Shown one piece after another: positions 54,676-63,925 of a stretch of 64,000 nt of DNA. Made by a program: the position numbers and the translations under genes. The notes under the pieces were generated by a model. That model was not told the DNA's origin, made no database searches, and worked only from the letters and a program-made list of their open reading frames with translations. This stretch comes from Burkholderia puraquae. Its GTDB lineage: Bacteria > Pseudomonadota > Gammaproteobacteria > Burkholderiales > Burkholderiaceae. The stretch lies in NCBI RefSeq assembly GCF_002099195.1, contig NZ_NBYX01000002.1, positions 186,001 to 250,000 of the forward strand. Reading direction: 5' to 3'. Each line of letters opens with the position of its first letter. Position 1 is the stretch's first letter.

Positions 54676-56667
54676 ATGCGCCTCGGAGTCTGCTACTACC
54701 CGGAACACTGGCCGGAAACGATGTGGGCCGACGATGCCCGCCGGATGAAAGCGCTCGGCATCGAGCAGGTGCGGATCGCCGAATTCGCGTGGAGCCGTAT
54801 CGAGCCGTCGCCGGGCGAATACGACTGGGGCTGGCTCGATCGCGCGGTCGACGTGCTCGGCACGGCCGGCCTCGAGATCGTGATGTGCACGCCCACCGCG
54901 ACGCCGCCGAAATGGCTGGTCGACCTTCATCCCGACATCCTTGCGATCGGCGCGGACGGCCGGCCGCGCGCGTTCGGCTCGCGCCGCCACTACGACTTCT
55001 CGTCGCCGACCTATCTCGAAGCGTCGCGCCAGATCTGCACGGCGGTCGCCGAGCGCTACGGCCGCCACCCGGCCGTGCGCTACTGGCAGACCGACAACGA
55101 GCTCGGTTGCCACCAGACCGTCGTCAGCTACTCGCCGGCCGCGCTCGTGCGCTTCCGTGCATGGCTGAAGGCGCGCTACGGCACGATCGACGCGCTCAAC
55201 CGCGCGTGGGGCACCGTGTTCTGGAGCATGGAGTATCGCCATTTCGACGAGGTCGACGCGCCCGTCGGCACCGTGACCGAGGCCCACCCGTCGCATCGCC
55301 TCGACTACCGGCGCTTCGCGTCGGACGAAGTCGCGCGTTATCACCGGATGCAGGTCGACGTGATCCGCGCGCATTCGCCGGGCCGCCCCGTCGCGCACAA
55401 CTTCATGCAGCTGTTCACCGAGTTCGACCATTACGAGGTGGCACGCGACCTCGACATCGCGACCTGGGACAGCTATCCGCTCGGCGCGCTCGAGGAGCAA
55501 TGGTTCGCGCCCGACGTGAAGGCGCGCTGGCTGCGCACCGGTCATCCCGATTTCGCGTCGTTCAACCACGACCTCTATCGCGGCATGTCGAAACTGCCGT
55601 TCTGGGTGATGGAGCAGCAGCCGGGCCCCGTGAACTGGGCGCAATGGAACCCCGCGCCGCTGCCGGGCATGGTGCGCCTGTGGAGCTGGGAAGCATTCGC
55701 GCACGGCGCCGGCTGCGTGTCGTACTTCCGCTGGCGGCAGGCGCCGTTCGCACAGGAGCAGATGCATGCGGGCCTGAACACGCCCGACAACCAGCTCGAC
55801 GAAGGCGGGCGCGAAGCACAGCGTGTCGCCCAGGAAATCGCCGCCGTGCTCGACGCCGGCGCGGATGCCGACGCGAACGGTACGGTGCGTGCACCCGTCG
55901 CGCTCGTGTTCGACTACGAGGCAAAGTGGCTGTTCGAAGTACAGCCGCAGGGCGCCGATTTCCATTACCCGCGCTTCGCGTTCGAGTACTACTCGGCACT
56001 GCGCTCGCTCGGCCTCGACGTCGACATCGTTTCGGCGCACGCGCCGCTGGACGGCTACCGCCTCGTTGTCGTCCCGCCGCTGCCCGTCGTGCCGGACGAT
56101 TTCGCCGCACGACTCGCGGCCTCGGGTGCGCATGCCGTGTTCGGGCCGCGCACCGGCTCGAAGACCGTCGACCTGCAGATTCCGCCGACGCTGCCGCCCG
56201 GCCCGCTGGCGTCGATCCTGCCGGTGCGCGTGTGGCGCGTCGAATCGCTGCGGCCGAACGTGACCGAGCGAATCGATGGCACGCTGCGCGACGGTTCGCC
56301 GCTCGCGGGCGATGCGCGCCACTGGCGCGACTTCGTCGAACTGCACGACGACACGCGCAGCGTCGTGCAGGCGCGCTTCGCCGACGGTCACCCGGCCTGC
56401 GTGTCGCACGGCGCGCTGCACTACTGGGCCGCGCTGTTCGACGACGCGACCACCATCCGGCTGTTCGCCGATATCGCGGCCGAAGCCGGTCTCGCGCCGA
56501 CGCCGCTCGGCGACGGCGTGCGCGTGAGCCGGCGCGGCGGCCTGACCTACGTGTTCAACTATGGCGACACGCCGCACACGATCGACGCAGTGCCGCCGTC
56601 CGCGTTCGTGCTCGGCACTGCGCGGGTGGAACCGCAAGACGTTGCCGTGTACCGCAGCCGTTCGTAG
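54676..56667 (+). CDS. Beta-galactosidase, GH42
   Basis: A 663-residue GH42 beta-galactosidase. Seen: [73 protein letters not shown] with the acid/base E142, [22 protein letters not shown] with the nucleophile E313, the trimerisation domain and a C-terminal beta domain ending [11 protein letters not shown]. The start, 9 bases after the ATPase stop, has AAGGAT. There is no signal peptide, so the enzyme is cytoplasmic and acts on imported galacto-oligosaccharides. Substrates such as beta-1,4-galactan fragments or lactose are inferred. Confidence 0.94.
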   Translation: MRLGVCYYPEHWPETMWADDARRMKALGIEQVRIAEFAWSRIEPSPGEYDWGWLDRAVDVLGTAGLEIVMCTPTATPPKWLVDLHPDILAIGADGRPRAFGSRRHYDFSSPTYLEASRQICTAVAERYGRHPAVRYWQTDNELGCHQTVVSYSPAALVRFRAWLKARYGTIDALNRAWGTVFWSMEYRHFDEVDAPVGTVTEAHPSHRLDYRRFASDEVARYHRMQVDVIRAHSPGRPVAHNFMQLFTEFDHYEVARDLDIATWDSYPLGALEEQWFAPDVKARWLRTGHPDFASFNHDLYRGMSKLPFWVMEQQPGPVNWAQWNPAPLPGMVRLWSWEAFAHGAGCVSYFRWRQAPFAQEQMHAGLNTPDNQLDEGGREAQRVAQEIAAVLDAGADADANGTVRAPVALVFDYEAKWLFEVQPQGADFHYPRFAFEYYSALRSLGLDVDIVSAHAPLDGYRLVVVPPLPVVPDDFAARLAASGAHAVFGPRTGSKTVDLQIPPTLPPGPLASILPVRVWRVESLRPNVTERIDGTLRDGSPLAGDARHWRDFVELHDDTRSVVQARFADGHPACVSHGALHYWAALFDDATTIRLFADIAAEAGLAPTPLGDGVRVSRRGGLTYVFNYGDTPHTIDAVPPSAFVLGTARVEPQDVAVYRSRS

Positions 56668-56730
56668 CAACCGCCACCGGCGCCACGACGCGCCGGTCAC
56701 GCACAACGACACCCAGGACTGGAGACATAC

Positions 56731-57990
56731 ATGACACATCGCCCCCTTCGCGTCGCCGCCCGGCTCGCCACGGCCGCCGCTGTCGCACTCGCATCGCTCG
56801 GCATGACGGCGCCCGCCGATGCCGGCACGCTGACGATCAACATCGCGTTCAAGGGCGCCAGCCAGCGCGCGGTCTGGCAGTCGACGCTCGACGCGTTCCG
56901 CAAGGCGCATCCCGACATCGACGTGAAGGCGACCTTCGTCGACGAAGAGGCGTACAAGGTGCAGCTCCCCGCATGGCTCACGACCGTCGCGCCCGACGTC
57001 GTGAACTGGCACGCGGGCGAGCGGATGGCGTACTACGCGAAGCGCGGGCTGTTCGAGGACCTGAGCGGCGACTGGACGAAAAACGGCTGGGGCGCGATGT
57101 ACGCGTCGACGCGCGATGCATCGTCGTACAACGGCAAGCAGTACGCGGCGCCGACCGTCTACTACTCGTGGGGGCTGTTCTACCGCAAGGACCTGTTCCG
57201 CAAGGTCGGCATCGCCGACGAGCCGAAGACGTGGGACCAGTTTCTCGATGCGTGCAAGAAGCTGAAGGCGGCCGGCATCACGCCGATCGCGATCGGCGGC
57301 CGCGACGCGTGGACCCTCGCCGGCTGGTTCGACTATCTCGACCTGCGCGTGAACGGCAACGCGTTCCACCAGCAACTGATGGCCGGCGACGTGCCGTACA
57401 CCGACCCGCGCGTGAAGAAGGTCTACACGACGTGGAAATCGCTGATCGATGCGGGCTACTTCATCGACAATGCGCTGTCCTACGATCTCGACGGCGCGCA
57501 GCCGTTCCTGTTCCAGGGCAAGGCCGCGATGATGCTGATGGGCACCTTCATCGCGGCAGGCTTCCCGCCGAACGTGAAGCAGGAGATGGGCTACTACCGC
57601 TTCCCGATCATCGACCCGAAGGTGCCGACCGCCGAGGACGGCCCGGTCGAATCGCTGCACATCCCGACGAAGGCGAAGAACAAGGCCGACGCACACACGT
57701 TCCTCGCGTTCGTCGAGACACCCGAGATGGGTGCGAAGCTCGCGGAAGGCCTCGGCTCGCTGTCGGCCAACAGCAAGTCGCCCGAGCCGGCCGATCCGAT
57801 CTCGCGTATCGGCTTCCGGATCCTCGCCGACACGAAGGGCGGCGTCGCGCAGTTCTACGACCGCGACATGACGAAGGAAATGGCCGACGAAGGGATGAAG
57901 GGCATGCAGCAGTTCCTCGCGAATCCCGCGCAGCTCGATACGGTGCTCGCGCAACTCGAACAGACCCGCAAGCGCATCTACAAGAAGTGA
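56731..57990 (+). CDS. Carbohydrate ABC transporter periplasmic binding protein
   Basis: A 419-residue family-1 extracellular sugar-binding protein. The signal peptide MTHRPLRVAARLATAAAVALASLGMTAPADA is preceded by GGAG. The mature protein has TLTINIAFKGASQRAVWQSTLDAFRKAHPDIDVKATFVDEEAYKVQLPAWL, PDVVNWHAGERMAYYA, YYSWGLFYRKDLFRKVGI, the classical GRDAWTLAGWFDYLDLRVNG, and FQGKAAMMLMGTFIAAG. It captures the oligosaccharide for the two downstream permeases. It lies 63 bases after the GH42 gene and 53 before the first permease. Confidence 0.93.
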   Translation: MTHRPLRVAARLATAAAVALASLGMTAPADAGTLTINIAFKGASQRAVWQSTLDAFRKAHPDIDVKATFVDEEAYKVQLPAWLTTVAPDVVNWHAGERMAYYAKRGLFEDLSGDWTKNGWGAMYASTRDASSYNGKQYAAPTVYYSWGLFYRKDLFRKVGIADEPKTWDQFLDACKKLKAAGITPIAIGGRDAWTLAGWFDYLDLRVNGNAFHQQLMAGDVPYTDPRVKKVYTTWKSLIDAGYFIDNALSYDLDGAQPFLFQGKAAMMLMGTFIAAGFPPNVKQEMGYYRFPIIDPKVPTAEDGPVESLHIPTKAKNKADAHTFLAFVETPEMGAKLAEGLGSLSANSKSPEPADPISRIGFRILADTKGGVAQFYDRDMTKEMADEGMKGMQQFLANPAQLDTVLAQLEQTRKRIYKK

Positions 57991-58043
57991 CCGCGTGACC
58001 CAACCGGCGGCCCGCGCCGCCGAGCCCGTTCAGGAGGCTTGCC

Positions 58044-58988
58044 GTGTCCAGTCCGATCACGTCCACCCCGCCCGCTGCCACTGCGCCGCCGCCGCGCGGG
58101 CCATCCGCCGCCGTGGCGCCCGCGCGCCGCCCGTCGCCCGCGGTACGGCGGCAACGGCGCGCCGCGTGGCTCTTTCTCGCGCCGGCCTGCGCCATGGTTG
58201 CCGTCTATGTGATCTGGCCGATCCTGTCGACGCTGTGGCTGAGCCTGTACAACTGGGACGGGATGACCGAGCGCACCTTCGTCGGTCTCGCGAACTACGT
58301 CGAACTGCTGCATGCGCCGACGTTCTACACGGCGCTGCGCAACAACGTGATCTGGCTCGTGCTGTTCATGCTCGCGCCACCGCTCGGCCTCGCGCTCGCG
58401 TTGTACCTGAACCAGGCGGTCGGTGGCATCCGGCTCGTGAAGTCGCTGTTCTTCGCGCCGTTCGTGCTGTCCGGCGTGGTCGTCGGCCTGATCTTCTCGT
58501 GGTTCTACGATCCGACGTTCGGGCTGCTCGCGCTGATCGCCGGGCACGGCATCCCGGTGCTCGGCGACGCGCGCTATGCGACGTTCGGCATCGTGTTTGC
58601 CGCGCTATGGCCGCAAACCGCGTACTGCATGATCCTGTACCTCACCGGCCTCACGTCGCTCAACCCCGAACAGATCGAAGCCGCACGGATGGAAGGCGCG
58701 CGCGGATTCGCGCTGCTGTGGCACGTGGTGCTGCCGCAACTGCGGCCGACCACCTTCATGGCGATCGTCGTCACGGTGATCGGCGCGCTGCGCAGCTTCG
58801 ACCTGATCTCGGTGATGACGAGCGGCGGCCCGTTCGAGAGTTCGACCGTGCTCGCGTATTACATGTACGACCAGGCGATCAAGTACTACCGGCTCGGCTA
58901 TTCCGCGTCGATCGCGGTCGTGCTGTTCGCGATCATGCTCGTCTACATCGTGTTCCAGTTGCGCCGCCTGCTGCGCAACGAGCAATAA
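58044..58988 (+). CDS. Carbohydrate ABC transporter permease (MalF/UgpA type)
   Basis: A 314-residue inner-membrane permease with six membrane segments. The start is GTG at 58044, with a full AGGAGG 6 bases upstream. A 45-residue Pro/Ala-rich cytoplasmic lead comes before the first helix (WLFLAPACAMVAVYVIWPILSTLWLSLYNWDG). The coupling motif is EQIEAARMEGARGFALLWHVVLPQLRP (EAA loop). The ending IMLVYIVFQLRRLLR is usual. It pairs with the next gene to form the membrane channel. Confidence 0.93.
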   Translation: MSSPITSTPPAATAPPPRGPSAAVAPARRPSPAVRRQRRAAWLFLAPACAMVAVYVIWPILSTLWLSLYNWDGMTERTFVGLANYVELLHAPTFYTALRNNVIWLVLFMLAPPLGLALALYLNQAVGGIRLVKSLFFAPFVLSGVVVGLIFSWFYDPTFGLLALIAGHGIPVLGDARYATFGIVFAALWPQTAYCMILYLTGLTSLNPEQIEAARMEGARGFALLWHVVLPQLRPTTFMAIVVTVIGALRSFDLISVMTSGGPFESSTVLAYYMYDQAIKYYRLGYSASIAVVLFAIMLVYIVFQLRRLLRNEQ

Positions 58989-59005
58989 CCTGACCGGAGG
59001 CCATC

Positions 59006-59857
59006 ATGTTTCCGACTCCCATTGCCCAATGGAAGCCCGTCTCGCGCAGGCTGTACAAGCTGTCGCTGCCCGTCGCGCTGCTGATCTGGCTGCTGCCGAT
59101 GATCGCCGTGTTCGTCACCTCGGTGCGCTCGACCGAGGAACTGGTCGAAGGCCATTACTGGGGCTGGCCGCGGCACTTCTCGATGATCGAGAACTATCGC
59201 GACGCGCTGACGACGTCACCGATGCTGCATTACTTCTGGAACAGTGTGCAGATCACGGTGCCGTCCGTCATCGGCTCGATCGCGCTCGCGGCGATGGCGG
59301 GCTTTGCGCTCGCGACCTACAAGTTTCGCGGGAGTACCGCGCTGTTCGGGACGTTCGTCGCAGGTAACTTCGTGCCGGTGCAAGTGTTGATGATTCCGGT
59401 GCGGGACTTGTCGCTGCGGCTCGGGGTGTTCAATACGGTCGAGGCGCTGATCCTGTTTCATGTCGCGTTTCAGACGGGGTTCTGCACGCTGTTCCTGCGC
59501 AACTTCATCAAGCAGCTGCCATTCGAGTTGATCGAGGCGGCGCGAATTGAGGGGGCGGGGGAATGGACGGTGTTCTGGCGGATCGTGCTGCCGTTGATCC
59601 GGCCTGCGCTGGCCGCGCTGGCGATTCTCGTTTTTACGTTCGTGTGGAATGACTACTTCTGGGCGCTGTGTCTCACGCAAGGCGATGAAGCCGCGCCGAT
59701 CACGGCAGGCGTTGCCGCGTTGAAGGGGCAGTGGACGACGTCGTGGAATCTCGTATCGGCCGGGTCGATTCTTGCCGCGCTGCCGTCGGTCGCGATGTTC
59801 TTCGCGATGCAGAAGCATTTCGTCGCAGGGCTTACGTTCGGGGCGACGAAAGGCTGA
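59006..59857 (+). CDS. Carbohydrate ABC transporter permease (MalG/UgpE type)
   Basis: A 283-residue permease with six membrane segments. GGAGG lies 5 bases before the start at 59006. Seen: LPVALLIWLLPMIAVFVTSVRSTEEL, YFWNSVQITVPSVIGSIALAAMAGFALATYKFRG, LRNFIKQLPFELIEAARIEGAGEWTVFWRIVLPLIRP (EAA loop) and the ending QKHFVAGLTFGATKG. Last gene of the galactoside operon, followed after 48 bases by an intrinsic terminator. Confidence 0.94.
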   Translation: MFPTPIAQWKPVSRRLYKLSLPVALLIWLLPMIAVFVTSVRSTEELVEGHYWGWPRHFSMIENYRDALTTSPMLHYFWNSVQITVPSVIGSIALAAMAGFALATYKFRGSTALFGTFVAGNFVPVQVLMIPVRDLSLRLGVFNTVEALILFHVAFQTGFCTLFLRNFIKQLPFELIEAARIEGAGEWTVFWRIVLPLIRPALAALAILVFTFVWNDYFWALCLTQGDEAAPITAGVAALKGQWTTSWNLVSAGSILAALPSVAMFFAMQKHFVAGLTFGATKG

Positions 59858-59905
59858 ACGCGCTGCACACGCACACTCGCATCTCCCCCTCCGCATCGTG
59901 AGGTT

Positions 59906-59928
59906 GCCCGCTTCGGCGGGCTTTTTTT
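59906..59928 (+). terminator. Intrinsic terminator of the galactoside operon
   Basis: GCCCGC, loop TTCG, GCGGGC, then seven T: a textbook rho-independent terminator with the stable TTCG loop, 48 bases after the last permease. Confidence 0.95.
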
Positions 59929-60031
59929 GTTGCCGCTGTAACGGCGACGACGCGTGATCGTCTACGAAAAACGCTGCAAGCCTCGTGAACGCGCGGCGGT
60001 CTCATGGCGATCATCGACAGTCGATAGACGA

Positions 60032-60319
60032 TCAGTAGTCCAACAAAACCGGCACGCAGCGAAATCCGTCGCCGTTCTTTGCAATATGACCGATGGACGG
60101 AAACGCGACTTGCGCTGCGGCCAGTAGCGCGCCAGCTTCGGCGGCTTCATTGAACAGCGCGATACGCGCGGCGGCAGCCGCTTCAGGATCGTGCTCGAAG
60201 CCATTTTGCCACTCTGGATTATCGAAGTTGACTTCGATAATCGCCTCGCCTGCGAACGTCAGTTTCTCGCCATTCGACGCAACGTTCCGCCCGCCGACGT
60301 GATCCATGTCATCGCGCAA
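60032..60319 (-). pseudogene. Metallo-beta-lactamase-fold hydrolase remnant (C-terminal part)
   Basis: About 95 codons that resemble the end of an MBL-fold hydrolase: IIEVNFDNPEWQNGFEHDPEAAAAARIALFNEAAEAGALLAAAQVAFPSIGHIAKNGDGFRCVPVLLDY. The motifs VNFD..P....FE.DP..AA..R...F..AA and FPSIGHI close such proteins, but the metal-binding HxHxDH part that should precede is absent. The frame has no ATG with a ribosome site and begins 17 bases from the end of the FCD regulator gene. It is a 5'-deleted remnant. Confidence 0.65.
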
Positions 60320-60335
60320 GCGTGCCCGCGGCCGT

Positions 60336-61106
60336 TCACGTCCACCCCTCGAGCCGCAACGTCGACCGCACGAGCCGCTGCTCCTCCTGTTCGATCTCGC
60401 GCAAATACTCGACGCACTGGCGAATATGTTCGCTCGCTGCCTTGCGCGCCTGATCGGGCAGCCGCCCCGTCACCGCGTTATAAAGCCGCGCATGCTGCCG
60501 ATCAATCTGCTTCTTCAACGGCTCCCGGTGATAGAGATTGTTCACCGACGCAAACACGGAACTCAGCAGCAGATCCGTCAACGACTGCAGCGTATTCACA
60601 AGCACCGGGTTATGCGACGCCTCGCAAATTGCGAGATGAAACGCATGATCGAGCTTCGCGCGCGCGGCCGGGTCGAGATCCTGCGCATCGGCCGCCGTCA
60701 TCTCCTCATAGCGACGCCTGATCAGGATGAAATCGGCCGGCGTACCGCGCAGCGCCGCGAGCCGTGCCGCCTCCGTCTCGAGCATCCCGCGCACCTCGAA
60801 CAGGTCGTACAGCGTGCGCGGCTGCGAGCCGAGCAGATGCATCATCGGCGAGACTTCGCGTTGCGGGGTCAGGCTCGCAACGAACGAGCCTTTGCCGTGC
60901 GTGGTGTCGATGATCCCGCGCGCACGCAGCAGCTTCATCCCTTCACGCACGGCCGTGCGCGACACGCCGAGCTTCTCGGTCAGCCGCCGTTCGGACGGTA
61001 GCGCCTGCCCGGCCTTCAGCACGCCGTCGACGATCAGCGTCTCGATGCGCTCGGCAACGACGTCGGCCACGTTCCGCGCCGGGCCTGCGCGATCCTGCAT
61101 TTCCAT
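60336..61106 (-). CDS. GntR-family FCD regulator next to glycolate oxidase genes (GlcC/LldR-like)
   Basis: A 256-residue regulator with a GntR winged helix (ADVVAERIETLIVDGVLKAGQALPSERRLTEKLGVSRTAVREGMKLLRARGIIDTTHGKGSFV, about residues 13-76) and an FCD domain (LYDLFEVRGMLETEAARLAAL, LDHAFHLAICEASHNPVLV, QHARLYNAVTGRLPDQARKAASEHI). It is divergent from glcDEF. The ATG at 61106 lies 2 bases from the operator TGGTATGACCA and has no ribosome site; a GTG at 61148 with AAGGG upstream is an alternative that would place the operator inside the coding region. Response to glycolate or lactate is inferred from family and neighbours. Confidence 0.9.
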   Translation of the reverse strand: MEMQDRAGPARNVADVVAERIETLIVDGVLKAGQALPSERRLTEKLGVSRTAVREGMKLLRARGIIDTTHGKGSFVASLTPQREVSPMMHLLGSQPRTLYDLFEVRGMLETEAARLAALRGTPADFILIRRRYEEMTAADAQDLDPAARAKLDHAFHLAICEASHNPVLVNTLQSLTDLLLSSVFASVNNLYHREPLKKQIDRQHARLYNAVTGRLPDQARKAASEHIRQCVEYLREIEQEEQRLVRSTLRLEGWT

Positions 61107-61108
61107 AC

Positions 61109-61119
61109 TGGTATGACCA
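61109..61119. promoter_or_regulatory. FCD operator copy 1, TGGTATGACCA
   Basis: Palindrome TGGT-N3-ACCA of the LldR/GlcC/PdhR type, adjoining the regulator's own start: an autoregulation site. The surrounding 14 bases ACTGGTATGACCAC are identical in copy 2. Confidence 0.8.
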
Positions 61120-61214
61120 CTTCCGAAGGATATTGGCGATTTTCTCACAAACCCTTTTCCCCATTGGGTTTAAAGGCATAGGTCGCAGCGGCTTTCCAAT
61201 CGCCTTTCAAAAAC

Positions 61215-61225
61215 TGGTATGACCA
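61215..61225. promoter_or_regulatory. FCD operator copy 2, TGGTATGACCA
   Basis: Same 14-base sequence as copy 1, exactly 106 bases away, about ten helical turns, and 101 bases before glcD. Same face and spacing suit looping between two dimers, as described for LldR. Confidence 0.8.
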
Positions 61226-61326
61226 CACCAGCCACGTCTGGACACACGCCCGCGGCACGCCAAGAATCCCGTCCATCCGGCGCACCGCCCATCGCGCTGC
61301 CGCATGAAAGAGACGGAGACACCCCG

Positions 61327-62826
61327 ATGAGTTTCACCTACGACGAACGGATCGACGGCCCGCTGGCGACCGTCGGCCGCGACACACTCGTCGCCGCACT
61401 TCACGCGGCGGCGCCCGGCCTCGACGTGCTGCACGAACGCGAGGCACTCAAGCCGTTCGAATGCGACGGCCTCGCCGCGTACCGCACCGTGCCGCTCGCG
61501 GTCGTGCTGCCCGACACGGTCGAGCAGGTGCGCGCAGTGCTGCGCGTTGCGGCCGCACTCGGCGTGCCGGTCGTCGCGCGCGGCGCGGGCACGGGGCTGT
61601 CAGGCGGCGCAATGCCGCTCGAAAAAGGCATCCTGCTCGTGATGGCGAAGTTCAACCGGATTCTCGGCATCGACCCCGATGCCGGCATCGCACGCGTGCA
61701 GCCCGGCGTGCGCAACCTCGCCATCTCACAGGCGGCCGCACCCTACGGCCTCTACTACGCGCCCGATCCGTCGTCGCAGATCGCCTGCTCGATCGGCGGC
61801 AACGTCGCCGAGAACGCGGGCGGCGTGCACTGCCTGAAATACGGGCTCACCGTGCACAACATCCTGAAGGTCGAGATCCTGACGATCGACGGCGATACGC
61901 TCACGCTCGGCGCCGACGCGCTCGACGCGCCCGGCTTCGACCTGCTCGCGCTGTTCACCGGCTCGGAAGGGATGCTCGGCATCGTCACGGAAGTCACCGT
62001 GAAGCTGCTGCCGAAGCCGCCGAGCGTGAAGGTGCTGATGGCGAGCTTCGACGACGTCGCGGAAGCCGGCGCCGCGGTCGCGCGGATCATCGGCGCGGGC
62101 GTGATTCCCGGCGGCCTCGAGATGATGGACAACCTCGCGATCCGCGCGGCCGAGGATTTCATTCATGCGGGCTACCCGGTCGACGCGCAGGCGATCCTGC
62201 TGTGCGAGCTCGACGGCTCGCCGACCGACGTCGAAGAAGACGCCGAACGCGTCGCCACGCTGCTGCGCGACGCGGGCGCAACCGAGATCCGCGTCGCGCG
62301 CGACGAAGCCGAGCGCCAGCGTTTCTGGGCCGGCCGCAAGAACGCGTTTCCGGCGGTCGGCCGCATGTCGCCCGACTACTACTGCATGGACGGCACGATC
62401 CCGCGCCGCGAGCTGCCGCGCGTGCTCGAGGGCATCGCCGCGCTGTCCGCCGAATATGGGCTACCGGTCGCGAACGTATTCCACGCGGGCGACGGCAACA
62501 TGCACCCGCTGATCCTGTTCGACGCGAACCGGCCCGGCGAGCTCGACCGCGCGGAAGCGCTCGGCGGAAAGATCCTCGAGCTGTGCGTCGCGGCGGGCGG
62601 CAGCATCACCGGCGAGCACGGCGTCGGCCGCGAGAAGATCAACCAGATGTGCGTGCAGTTCAACGCCGACGAAATCACGTTCTTCCACGCGGTGAAGGCC
62701 GCATTCGATCCGCAAGGCCTGCTCAATCCCGGCAAGAACATCCCGACGCTGCACCGCTGCGCCGAATTCGGCGCGATGCACGTCCATCACGGCAAGCTGC
62801 CGTTTCCCGAACTGGAGCGCTTCTGA
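61327..62826 (+). CDS. glcD: Glycolate oxidase FAD-linked subunit GlcD
   Basis: A 499-residue FAD-linked oxidase, equal in length to E. coli GlcD. Glycolate oxidase (GlcDEF) turns glycolate to glyoxylate at the membrane. Seen: the PCMH FAD domain with VPVVARGAGTGLSGGAMPLEKGILLVMAKFNRI, YYAPDPSSQIACSIGGNVAENAGGVHCLKYG, FTGSEGMLGIVTEVTVKLLP, then the FAD-oxidase C-domain with VFHAGDGNMHPLILFD, SITGEHGVGREK and FDPQGLLNPGKNIP. The start at 61327 follows GGAG. It overlaps glcE by one base (TGATG). Confidence 0.95.
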   Translation: MSFTYDERIDGPLATVGRDTLVAALHAAAPGLDVLHEREALKPFECDGLAAYRTVPLAVVLPDTVEQVRAVLRVAAALGVPVVARGAGTGLSGGAMPLEKGILLVMAKFNRILGIDPDAGIARVQPGVRNLAISQAAAPYGLYYAPDPSSQIACSIGGNVAENAGGVHCLKYGLTVHNILKVEILTIDGDTLTLGADALDAPGFDLLALFTGSEGMLGIVTEVTVKLLPKPPSVKVLMASFDDVAEAGAAVARIIGAGVIPGGLEMMDNLAIRAAEDFIHAGYPVDAQAILLCELDGSPTDVEEDAERVATLLRDAGATEIRVARDEAERQRFWAGRKNAFPAVGRMSPDYYCMDGTIPRRELPRVLEGIAALSAEYGLPVANVFHAGDGNMHPLILFDANRPGELDRAEALGGKILELCVAAGGSITGEHGVGREKINQMCVQFNADEITFFHAVKAAFDPQGLLNPGKNIPTLHRCAEFGAMHVHHGKLPFPELERF

Positions 62827-63902
62827 TGCGACGCGACATCGAATCGATCGACGACAGCGCAGCGCTCGTCGCGCAGGTCGACGCGGCGATCCACGATCGC
62901 CAGCCGCTGCACATCCGCGGCGCCGGCACGAAGGCTTTTCTCGGCCGCCCCGTCGAAGGCCGCACGCTCGACGTGCGCACGCATCGCGGCGTCGTCTCGT
63001 ACGACCCGACCGAACTCGTCATCACCGCGCGCGCGGGCACGCCGCTCGCCGAACTCGAAGCAATGCTCGACGCGGCCGGCCAGATGCTGCCGTGCGAACC
63101 GCCGTCGTTCGGCGGCGCGGCAACGGTCGGCGGGATGTTCGCGGCCGCGCTGTCGGGGCCGCGCCGCCCGTGGGCCGGCGCGGTGCGCGACTTCGTGCTC
63201 GGCTGTCGCGTGATCACCGGCCACGCGAAGCACCTGCGCTTCGGCGGCGAGGTAATGAAGAACGTCGCGGGCTACGACGTGTCGCGGTTGCTCGCGGGCA
63301 GCTTCGGCTGTCTCGCCGTCGTGACCGAGGTGTCGCTGAAGGTGCTGCCGAAGCCGCGCGCGAGGTGCGATCTCGCGTTGCCGCTTGCCGTGGACGAAGC
63401 CGTGCGGCGCGTCGCTGCCTGGCGGCGTGCGGGGCTGCCGCTTGCAGGCGCATGCCACGCGGACGGAGTGCTGCGCGTGCGGATCGAAGGCGGCGACGGC
63501 TCGGTGAAGGCCGCGCGCGATGCGATCGGCGGCGAGCGCATGGACGACCGCGACGACGCGTTCTGGGCACGGCTGCGCGACCTCGCGCTGCCGTTCTTCG
63601 ACGATCCGCGTCCGCTGTGGCGCGTGTCGGTGCCGGCCGCGGCGCCGCTCGACGCGTTGCCCGGCGTGTTGCTCGCCGACTGGGGCGGCGCACAGCGCTG
63701 GCTGAAGAGCGATGCCCCGCCGGCCGACGTGCAGCGCTTCGCCGCGCACGCGGGCGGCCATGCGACCTGCTTCACGCCCGGCGCCTCGCCCGAGCCGGTC
63801 CAGCCGCTGCCGGCCGCGCTGCTGCGCGTGCACCGGCAGCTCAAGGCGCAGCTCGACCCGCATGCGATTTTCAATCCCGGCCGCCTGTACGCCGATTTCT
63901 GA
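62826..63902 (+). CDS. glcE: Glycolate oxidase FAD-binding subunit GlcE
   Basis: A 358-residue second FAD subunit. Seen: LHIRGAGTKAFLGRP, YDPTELVITARAGTPLAELEAMLDAAGQMLPCEPPSFG, ATVGGMFAAALSGPRRPWAGAVRDFVLGCRVI, RFGGEVMKNVAGYDVSRLLAGSFGCLAVVTEVSLKVLP and the ending LDPHAIFNPGRLYADF. These are all GlcE hallmarks and the length is normal. The start codon shares a base with the glcD stop (TGATG), so translation is coupled. Confidence 0.95.
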   Translation: MRRDIESIDDSAALVAQVDAAIHDRQPLHIRGAGTKAFLGRPVEGRTLDVRTHRGVVSYDPTELVITARAGTPLAELEAMLDAAGQMLPCEPPSFGGAATVGGMFAAALSGPRRPWAGAVRDFVLGCRVITGHAKHLRFGGEVMKNVAGYDVSRLLAGSFGCLAVVTEVSLKVLPKPRARCDLALPLAVDEAVRRVAAWRRAGLPLAGACHADGVLRVRIEGGDGSVKAARDAIGGERMDDRDDAFWARLRDLALPFFDDPRPLWRVSVPAAAPLDALPGVLLADWGGAQRWLKSDAPPADVQRFAAHAGGHATCFTPGASPEPVQPLPAALLRVHRQLKAQLDPHAIFNPGRLYADF

Positions 63903-63925
63903 CGCGAACCCGATCCCGACCGCCG

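Noticed and set aside
53497-57954. 1485-codon open frame on the minus strand across the galactoside operon
   Set aside because: Antisense to three certain genes (ATPase, GH42, binding protein); composition is that of reverse-strand high-GC shadow sequence.
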